The notes below the pieces were generated by a model, which did no database searches, had not been told where the DNA came from, and saw only the letters and a program-made list of their open reading frames with translations. Shown here piece after piece: positions 58,578 through 64,000 of a DNA stretch of 64,000 nt. The DNA comes from Gracilibacteraceae bacterium (lineage in GTDB: Bacteria > Bacillota > Desulfitobacteriia > Desulfitobacteriales > Syntrophobotulaceae). The stretch covers positions 1-64,000 of the forward strand of contig JAISAH010000120.1 of assembly GCA_031266805.1 (NCBI GenBank), given 5' to 3'. Made by a program: the position numbers and the translations under genes. Position 1 is the first letter of the stretch. Each line of letters opens with the position of its first letter.

Positions 58578-59231
58578 TCAGTGAAAACTGCGCACCAGCG
58601 TGTCCACGGTCAGCGCCCAGCCATCCACCAGCACGAACAGCAGTAACTTAAACGGCATGGAAATCATCACCGGCGGCAGCATGATCATACCCATCGACAT
58701 CAGCGTGCTGGCCACCACCATATCAATGACGATGAACGGCAGATAGATGAGAAACCCCATGATGAAAGCCTGCCGCAGCTCGCTGGTCATAAAAGAGGGC
58801 ACCACGACCGTCATGCTCAGGTCGAGCGGGTTTTCCGGCATTTCCGCCTCCGCGAAACCGAGGAAGATATTCAGATCGCTGGGCTTGGTCTGCCGCAGCA
58901 TGAACTCTTTCAGCGGCAGCTGCATATTCGTGACCGCCGTTTCCCCGTCTATCTCTCCCGCCTCATAAGGCAGATAGGCGTCGGTGTATATGGCGCCGAC
59001 CACCGGCTGCATGATAAACAGACTGAGAAAAAGCGCGATGCCGACCAGCACCTGATTGGGCGGCGATTGCTGCATCCCAAGCGCGTTGCGCAGAAACGAA
59101 AGTACGATGATGATGCGCGTGAAACTCGTCATCATGACGATTATAGACGGCAGCAGCGTTACCACGGAAAGAAGGAACAGTATTTCCAGCGTATTGGTCT
59201 GGCCGCTCAAGAGGCCCTCCAGATCAACCAT
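58578..59231 (-). CDS. fliP: Flagellar export protein FliP
   Basis: The 217-aa protein has TLLPSIIVMMTSFTRIIIVLSFLRNALGMQQSPPNQVLVGIALFLSLFIMQPV, LGFAEAEMPENPLDLSMTVVVPSFMTSELRQAFIMGFLIYLPFIVIDMVVASTLMSMGM, strongly FliP. The N-terminal signal peptide of many FliP proteins is missing, so this is a short form. It overlaps fliO by 8 nt. Confidence 0.96.
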   Translation of the reverse strand: MVDLEGLLSGQTNTLEILFLLSVVTLLPSIIVMMTSFTRIIIVLSFLRNALGMQQSPPNQVLVGIALFLSLFIMQPVVGAIYTDAYLPYEAGEIDGETAVTNMQLPLKEFMLRQTKPSDLNIFLGFAEAEMPENPLDLSMTVVVPSFMTSELRQAFIMGFLIYLPFIVIDMVVASTLMSMGMIMLPPVMISMPFKLLLFVLVDGWALTVDTLVRSFH

Positions 59232-59604
59232 CGGTTTTGCCGCTTTCTTTCCCGGCCGGCCCGCGCCGGATCAATCCGCGCCAAATCGCCGCGAACGGCA
59301 ATTCCGGCTGCTCCGTCTCCGCCGCCGCAAAATCATCCGTCCATGTTTCCAGGACCGAGACGTTTTCGCCCACCCCGAGAAAAAACACTTTTCCGCTCAC
59401 CGCGACCAGGAGCAAATATTTGTCCTTGCCCGCCGGCGCCCGATCAAGTATTTTTATCTGACCGCCGCTGACAAAACCGCTTTTGCCGGACAAACGCCGC
59501 GTCAGAGCGTAAGTGAGAAATATGGCTCCGATCACGACCGCCAGGGCCACTAAAACTGTAAAAACCTGGGCCAGGATCAGGCCGCCTTCCCCCACGTCCA
59601 ACAC
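59224..59604 (-). CDS. fliO: Flagellar biosynthesis protein FliO
   Basis: The 126-aa protein has one membrane helix (about 12-32) followed by a basic region and a small beta-rich part (IKILDRAPAGKDKYLLLVAVSGKVFFLGVGENVSVLE), matching FliO. FliO assists FliP assembly. Position between cheY and fliP supports the call. Confidence 0.88.
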   Translation of the reverse strand: MLDVGEGGLILAQVFTVLVALAVVIGAIFLTYALTRRLSGKSGFVSGGQIKILDRAPAGKDKYLLLVAVSGKVFFLGVGENVSVLETWTDDFAAAETEQPELPFAAIWRGLIRRGPAGKESGKTDG

Positions 59605-59610
59605 ACCTCG

Positions 59611-59973
59611 CTACTTCAGCAAATCGCGCACGGTTTTCAGTATCCGGTCAGCCTTGAACGGCTTCACAATAAAATCACGCGCGCCCAGTTTGATCGCCTC
59701 CACCACCATCGCTTCCTGACCCATGGCGGAACACATGACGATCAGGGCCTCCGGATGTTTGCTCTTGATTTCCTTCAGCGCCTCCAGCCCGTCCTTGTTC
59801 GGCATCGTTATATCCATGATGGTCAGATCCGGCTTGCTGGCCTCGTACTGCTGCACGGCCTGCTCTCCGTCCGCCGCTTCCACGATGTCGCCCAGGCCGT
59901 CTTTAGTCAGCGTATCTTTGATCATCATGCGCATGAACGCCGCGTCGTCAACTACCATTATTTTTTTTGCCAT
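59611..59973 (-). CDS. cheY: Chemotaxis response regulator CheY
   Basis: The 120-aa single receiver domain has acid pocket D9/D10, phosphorylation site D54 (LTIMDITMPNKDG), Thr/Ser-position in MCSAMGQEAMV and K in FIVKPFKAD. Phospho-CheY binds the FliM/FliY switch, whose genes lie just upstream. Confidence 0.96.
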   Translation of the reverse strand: MAKKIMVVDDAAFMRMMIKDTLTKDGLGDIVEAADGEQAVQQYEASKPDLTIMDITMPNKDGLEALKEIKSKHPEALIVMCSAMGQEAMVVEAIKLGARDFIVKPFKADRILKTVRDLLK

Positions 59974-59991
59974 TTCTTCAACACCCCAATA

Positions 59992-61206
59992 TTATAAATT
60001 CAAAAGGTCTTGCCGTTTTAAGATTTCAGTTATCCTGACCCCGAAATTATCCCCTATCACTACCACATCCCCTTTGGCTATCGGCTGCCCGTTCACGATG
60101 ATGTCCACCTGCGCTCCGGCCTGCTTATCCAGCTCCAATACGGTCCCCTGCGTGAACTCCAGTATTTCCTTGACCTTGCGCACAGCCTTCCCGATCTCCA
60201 CCGTGACTTCCAGCGGCACCGAACGGAGCAGATCCAGATTTTCCGGCACGTCGGAGGCGGCGAAACCCGGTTCGTCGTCAAAATTCTGCAGCTGCACCGG
60301 TCTGGCCTGGCTGTACTCGCCCGCGCCCTGGATCACCCGGTTGGGCGCGGCTTGATACTGCGGTCCGCTCTGATACTGCGGCGCCGCGCTCTGATACGGC
60401 GGCGGGCTTTGATAGGCCGGCGGCGCGGCGGCCGGCGGCATTCCGTAAGTTTCCGGCGGCGGACTCTGATAAACCTGCTGCGCCGGCGCCGGCGGCGGAG
60501 CCTGCCGAGGAACGGCGGGCGGCGCCTGCTCCCGCGGAGCTTGCGGCGGCGCCTCTCCCCGCGGCTGGACCTGCGGCGGCGGCGCCTCTTCCTGCGACGC
60601 TTCCTCCACGCTGCCGAACAGGATCCCCAGCATCTCTCTGACGAGCTGTTCCGTCATCACGCAGAGGAATTTGCTCTCCATGACGCCTTCCACGTCCAGC
60701 AGAAAAGACACGGTGATCACTTCTTCGTCCGGCAGGCTGCTCGGCATGATGGTGTGTCCCCGCTCCACCGTCACCGGCACCGGAGTGGATATATTGATGG
60801 TCCGCCCAAAAAAATCGGAAAGCGCCGTAGCGGATGAACCCATCATCTGGTTCATCACTTCGCAGATCACGCTCGTACTCATCTCATCCATCGGCGCGTC
60901 CGGCGTCTGCCCCATCATCCCCGCCGTCATGATATTGACTATGGCGTTGACGTCTTCCAGTTTAAGCACCAGAATATTATTGCCGCTGATACCTTCCACA
61001 TAAGTTATCGCCACGCCCACGGCCGGTTCAAACTCATCAATGATTATATTCCCCGCTAAAGCCTGTTCCACCTGGGGCGTCGTAATAGTGACCTTCTTCT
61101 CCAGCATCGTCGAGATGGCGGTAGCTGCCGAACCCATGCTAATATTCATTATTTCCCCGATGGCGTCTACGTCCATGGCTGAAAAAAGTTTAGTATCCGG
61201 TTCCAT
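59992..61206 (-). CDS. fliY: Flagellar motor switch phosphatase FliY
   Basis: ATG at 61206 overlaps the fliM stop (TGATG). The preceding GTG is less likely. Residues 1-195 form a CheC-like domain with two active-site helices (IGEIMNISMGSAATAI, ICEVMNQMMGSSATAL), each with E..N, so CheY-P phosphatase activity is expected. Residues about 205-305 form a Pro/Gln/Tyr-rich linker with repeated YQSxPPxY-type units. The C-terminal 85 residues are a SpoA/FliN domain (LRSVPLEVTVEIGKAVRKVKEILEF). The linker is unusually long and repetitive. Confidence 0.95.
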   Translation of the reverse strand: MEPDTKLFSAMDVDAIGEIMNISMGSAATAISTMLEKKVTITTPQVEQALAGNIIIDEFEPAVGVAITYVEGISGNNILVLKLEDVNAIVNIMTAGMMGQTPDAPMDEMSTSVICEVMNQMMGSSATALSDFFGRTINISTPVPVTVERGHTIMPSSLPDEEVITVSFLLDVEGVMESKFLCVMTEQLVREMLGILFGSVEEASQEEAPPPQVQPRGEAPPQAPREQAPPAVPRQAPPPAPAQQVYQSPPPETYGMPPAAAPPAYQSPPPYQSAAPQYQSGPQYQAAPNRVIQGAGEYSQARPVQLQNFDDEPGFAASDVPENLDLLRSVPLEVTVEIGKAVRKVKEILEFTQGTVLELDKQAGAQVDIIVNGQPIAKGDVVVIGDNFGVRITEILKRQDLLNL

Positions 61207-62204
61207 CACAGCTTCCCTCTCTTTTCATAGTAATCCAATATTTTAACAGCTTTTCGCTGTTTTCTCACTCCCAGCGCGCCGTAGAACCATGGTTTTTTCC
61301 CCTCCATCAGAACGACCGGAGAACTGACGCTTTTGTCCAGTTCTATCACGTCCCCCACTCGCAGATGCAGTATATCGGCAAAATGGATCCGCGCCTCGCC
61401 TAGGACGGCCGTCAGCTCCAGAGAGCCCTCCTCCACCGACTTGAAAATGCTCTTGGCCCCGAGTTCGTCAGCCTGATCCCGGCGCGGCTCCCTGATCTCG
61501 CGCTCGCCCATCGCTTTGAGCAGTTCCGCCAGACTGGCCCCGGACATGCAGATGTTCATCAACCCCTCGATATGCTGCATCTTTATGTTGACGACGATGA
61601 TGAGTACCGTTTCGTCCGCGTTCATGGACTGACCCAGCCGGGCGTTCGTATCTATCTTTTTCAGGGCCGGCTCAATGACAAAATAACTGGCCCAGGGCGC
61701 CTTGAGCATCGGCCCCATCTGCGTGAGCAGGTTCTCCAGAATAGTCAGTTCTATTTCCGTGTAGTCCCGCATATAGTTATATCCTTCGCCGCTCCCCCCC
61801 AACATGCGGTCAATGATGGAAAACGAGACCGTTTTCGACAATTCCACGAGCAGCAGCTGGTCCTCAATTTGTTCGTCTTCCGGATAATTGACGTTGAAAT
61901 TACCGATGAGAACGGAATCCGCCAGCGCGTTGCTGTATTCGTAATACTTCTGTTCTTCTATCTGCAAAACCTCGGCCTCACAGTATACGCGCAGCACCCC
62001 GGACAGATAGGAAGCGAAGCGGCGGGAAAAATTTTGGTAAATACTGTCAATAATTTTCAACTGTTCGCGGGTGAATCGCTTGGGGCTGCGAAAATCGTAC
62101 TCCTTGATCCTTTTCTTGCTGTCTTCTTCCCCCACCGAAGCGTCGCCGGAACTCAAATTCTTGAGCAGTTCATCTATCTGACTTTGTGACAAAATTTCCG
62201 CCAT
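61206..62204 (-). CDS. fliM: Flagellar motor switch protein FliM
   Basis: The 332-aa protein has the N-terminal CheY-binding peptide LSQSQIDELLKNL, the middle CheC-like domain (FRSPKRFTREQLKIID, GSGEGYNYMRDYTEIE) and a C-terminal SpoA domain with VLGEARIHFADILHLRVGDVIELD. It is a C-ring component. Confidence 0.96.
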   Translation of the reverse strand: MAEILSQSQIDELLKNLSSGDASVGEEDSKKRIKEYDFRSPKRFTREQLKIIDSIYQNFSRRFASYLSGVLRVYCEAEVLQIEEQKYYEYSNALADSVLIGNFNVNYPEDEQIEDQLLLVELSKTVSFSIIDRMLGGSGEGYNYMRDYTEIELTILENLLTQMGPMLKAPWASYFVIEPALKKIDTNARLGQSMNADETVLIIVVNIKMQHIEGLMNICMSGASLAELLKAMGEREIREPRRDQADELGAKSIFKSVEEGSLELTAVLGEARIHFADILHLRVGDVIELDKSVSSPVVLMEGKKPWFYGALGVRKQRKAVKILDYYEKRGKL

Positions 62205-62255
62205 CCGTTATCCTCGCCCCCTTTCCGCACGGCGGCAGCCGTAAGTCACCGCGCT

Positions 62256-62441
62256 CTAACCAATAGTGATCCGCCGGCGGAAGTCGATTACCCGCTGCAC
62301 AACGGCGCGCGGCGACTCCTTCACGGCTATTTTTTTGCCGGTGGTGAGCGCGATAACCGTATCCGGCGACTGTTCCACTGTTTCGATCAGATCGCAATTC
62401 AGAATAAATTCGTCGTCATTCAGCTTGGTCAGCGTAATCAC
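62256..62441 (-). CDS. flbD: FlbD/SwrD-family flagellar protein
   Basis: The 61-aa product has the complete FlbD pattern MITLTKLNDDEFILNCDLIETVEQSPDTVIALTTGKKIAVKE. SwrD/FlbD enhances motor power in Bacillus. FliL and motor genes usually follow it, but here only 51 nt separate it from fliM. Confidence 0.92.
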   Translation of the reverse strand: MITLTKLNDDEFILNCDLIETVEQSPDTVIALTTGKKIAVKESPRAVVQRVIDFRRRITIG

Positions 62442-62471
62442 TTCACACCCGGCCTTTCCGCAATACCTGTT

Positions 62472-63437
62472 TTATCGTTTTAGATTTACAACTTCTTCCA
62501 GCATGCCGTCCACCACGTTGATGATCCGGGCGTTGGCCTGAAAACCCCGCTGCGTCATGATCATATCGGCGAACTCCTGAGAAATATCCGTGCCGGACAT
62601 CTCCAGACCGCCGGTCCGGAGGCTGCCCATATTATTGGTCCCCGTCTGATAGTACAGCGGTTCGCCCGTATTGCCGGAAGTCGTGTAATAGCTGTTGCCC
62701 ACCATCTCCAGCCCTGCCGGGTTCGGCACCTGGGCCAGAGCGATCGCCATAAACCCGTCAGTCGCGGGGGTCGTGCCGCTGATCGCCACAATATCGCCGG
62801 TGTCGGTAAAAGCATAAGTGATGCCGTCCGCGCCGACCGCGCTCACGACGCCGTCCGAGCCGATCTTGATATTGTTCAGCGGCATGGCGGGATTACCATT
62901 CAGCGTCGCATAATCTATACGAATCGGCCGCAGCTCGGCATGCGTAAACGAGTTGTTGGCGCCGCTGCCGCCGCTGCCGGCGCTCGGAGTCGGAATACCG
63001 CAGACGAGTTGCCCGGTGATATCGACGAGCCAGCCCGCTTCGTCGAACTCAAACATGCCGACGCGCGAGTAATAGACCTGCCCTATATCCGTGGTGGAAC
63101 CGGCCTGCAAAGAGCCGACGATAAAATAGCCCGTCCCGTTGATATAGCAGTCGCTGCCGATATTAGTCGTCGCGTAGCCGGTATTGGCGTGGTTGGTGTC
63201 GACGCTGGCCACGGCGGCGCCGTAGCCGACCTGATAGGGGTTGATGCCGCCCAGACCGCCGGCCGCCGCGTTGGAGCCGCCGCCGGCGCTGATATTCTGG
63301 TAGAAAACGTCACGGAAAGTGGCCCGGCTGGTTTTATAGCCGTAAGTGTTCACATTGGCGATGTTATTGGCGATGACATCCATCTTGGTCTGGTGAGCCT
63401 TCAGTCCGGAAACCGAAGTATATAACGCCCTTGACAT
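62472..63437 (-). CDS. flgE: Flagellar hook protein FlgE-like
   Basis: The 321-aa protein has the N-terminal MDVIANNIANVNTYGYKTSRATFRDVFYQNI, the middle FlgE-type DxxGWLVDITGQLV and NPAGLEMVGNSYY segments, and the C-terminal SGTDISQEFADMIMTQRGFQANARIINVVDGMLEEVVNLKR. It is shorter than many hook proteins. The gene lies between flgD and flbD as usual. Confidence 0.93.
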   Translation of the reverse strand: MSRALYTSVSGLKAHQTKMDVIANNIANVNTYGYKTSRATFRDVFYQNISAGGGSNAAAGGLGGINPYQVGYGAAVASVDTNHANTGYATTNIGSDCYINGTGYFIVGSLQAGSTTDIGQVYYSRVGMFEFDEAGWLVDITGQLVCGIPTPSAGSGGSGANNSFTHAELRPIRIDYATLNGNPAMPLNNIKIGSDGVVSAVGADGITYAFTDTGDIVAISGTTPATDGFMAIALAQVPNPAGLEMVGNSYYTTSGNTGEPLYYQTGTNNMGSLRTGGLEMSGTDISQEFADMIMTQRGFQANARIINVVDGMLEEVVNLKR

Positions 63438-63465
63438 TTGATTTTACCTCACTTTCATCCGCCGC

Positions 63466-63921
63466 TCACGGCGCGGTTGTTTCTTCTTCCGGCTCCGGTT
63501 CCGGCGCCATACCGGAAGCGAAAACCTCCATGATTTGTTCCACGCCGTAAGCTTTGCCGTCCACATAGACCTGCGGCGCTCCGTTATAGAGGACCACTTT
63601 TTCCACGGCGCCCCTGGTGTTCACGAGCTGGCCGCTCGCGTCAAAATCGCTGACGATGACGTCTTTGCCCATAAAACCGAAAGCGTAAGAAGTCATGGTC
63701 ATCGCGTTCATCTGATCCATAGCCTGGATCAAAGCCATTTGCGCCATCTGGTTCAAAAACTGGGTATCGTCTACCGGATTCATCATATCCTGATTTTGCA
63801 ATTGCGTCGCAAAAAGATAATAAAAATCATCCAGATCGAATGAACCCGTTGTTCCGGTATTCTGGGCCCGCGCGTTTGAAGCGCTTACGCTGTCAAGATC
63901 TACGGCGGTCGTAAACTCCAT
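63466..63921 (-). CDS. flgD: Flagellar hook capping protein FlgD (short form)
   Basis: ATG at 63921 is preceded by GGAGGTGGAG, while an upstream TTG overlaps fliK. The N-terminal FlgD domain has DDFYYLFATQLQNQDMMNPVDDTQFLNQMAQMALIQAM, and a short beta segment follows (VIVSDFDASGQLVNTRGAVEKVVLYNGAPQVYVDGKAY). The Ig-like C-terminal domain of long FlgD proteins is absent, ending instead in a Pro/Glu/Thr tail. Confidence 0.92.
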   Translation of the reverse strand: MEFTTAVDLDSVSASNARAQNTGTTGSFDLDDFYYLFATQLQNQDMMNPVDDTQFLNQMAQMALIQAMDQMNAMTMTSYAFGFMGKDVIVSDFDASGQLVNTRGAVEKVVLYNGAPQVYVDGKAYGVEQIMEVFASGMAPEPEPEEETTAP

Positions 63922-63935
63922 TGGCTCCACCTCCG

Positions 63936-64000
63936 TCAAATACTGTAATCCAAGGCTCCGGCGGCCAGAACTTCTTCCGCGTCCGCTTCGTCGTCCGCTG
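63936..64000 (-). CDS. fliK: Flagellar hook-length control protein FliK, 3' end (partial)
   Basis: The minus-strand frame entering from the right edge reads ADDEAD AEEVLAAGALDYSI and stops at 63936-63938. An acidic tail ending in LDYxI/V is usual for FliK, and its position before flgD is the standard Firmicutes order. Only about 20 residues are inside the window. Confidence 0.55.
   Translation of the reverse strand, partial: ADDEADAEEVLAAGALDYSI

Noticed and set aside
57279-58646. 455-codon plus-strand open frame opposite flhB-fliR-fliQ
   Set aside because: The His/Asp/Gln-rich composition is typical of the reverse complement of membrane-protein genes, and three well-recognised flagellar genes occupy the other strand.

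Overview
The window reads as a GC-rich chromosomal segment of a motile member of the Bacillota, in the Clostridia/Negativicutes range. The evidence is a CWB2-type surface protein, a Firmicutes-type flagellar and chemotaxis set (FliY, CheC, CheD, FlbD, paired FlhO/FlhP-like rod proteins), a ylxM-ffh-rpsP-khpA operon, ECF transporter genes, Mbl, and a CtsR-type operator in front of clpP. No outer-membrane gene is present to separate monoderm from diderm lineages, so the class is left open. Nearly all genes lie on the minus strand.

Region by region. 1-2.8 kb holds a tiny ORF with a strong hairpin, then a complete ISKra4-type insertion sequence (367-2196) with inverted ends, a 9-bp target duplication and a probable -1 frameshift. 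It sits inside a tandemly duplicated tail of the next gene. 2.8-8.1 kb is one 1776-codon secreted surface protein with three CWB2 wall-binding repeats and two long internal repeats. 8.1-8.8 kb is non-coding, with paired palindromes and REP-like repeats. 8.8-13.1 kb is an ECF transporter module with an EetB-like membrane protein and a NusG_II-ApbE fusion lipoprotein, resembling flavin-based extracellular electron transfer loci. 13.2-15.5 kb carries two AAA ATPases. 15.6-20.4 kb carries tRNA t6A/ct6A enzymes (Sua5, TcdA), a WecG/TagA glycosyltransferase, Mbl and MurA. 20.6-22.9 kb has a class II aldolase and a Na/Pi transporter. 23.0-23.6 kb is a six-gene tRNA operon (Glu, Gln, Lys, Lys, Gly, Arg) with its own promoter and terminator. 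23.6-25.5 kb is an AT-rich patch (alpha/beta hydrolase, WGR protein) ending in a long inverted-repeat element. 25.5-27.9 kb is the SRP/S16 operon. 28.2-31.9 kb has a nitroreductase and a two-component system. 32-36.1 kb has a degenerate DUF1016 nuclease and the zinc uptake operon (znuA, znuC, znuB, zur). 36.3 kb is clpP.

36.9-49.0 kb looks like one long operon: cheA, cheW, cheR, cheB, cheW, then a highly charged single-pass membrane protein, an EAL-like/HDOD protein, an FtsA-like actin-fold protein with a beta-grasp-like tail, an orphan ParA, and a double-ComFB protein. The last five genes form the least explained system here. I infer that they could position or regulate the chemosensory array or coordinate it with division.

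49.2-64.0 kb is flagellar. A YlqG/YlqH-like pair runs on the plus strand. On the minus strand there is a tight operon in the order fliK(partial)-flgD-flgE-flbD-fliM-fliY-cheY-fliO-fliP-fliQ-fliR-flhB-flhA-sigD-flgF-flgG-cheC-cheD. FlhF, FlhG and FliL are missing from their usual places.

Dispersed palindromic repeats (REP-like units, a 22-nt hairpin family with a compensatory base change, the long inverted-repeat element and solo copies of its end) punctuate the intergenic spaces, including the inside of the znu operon.
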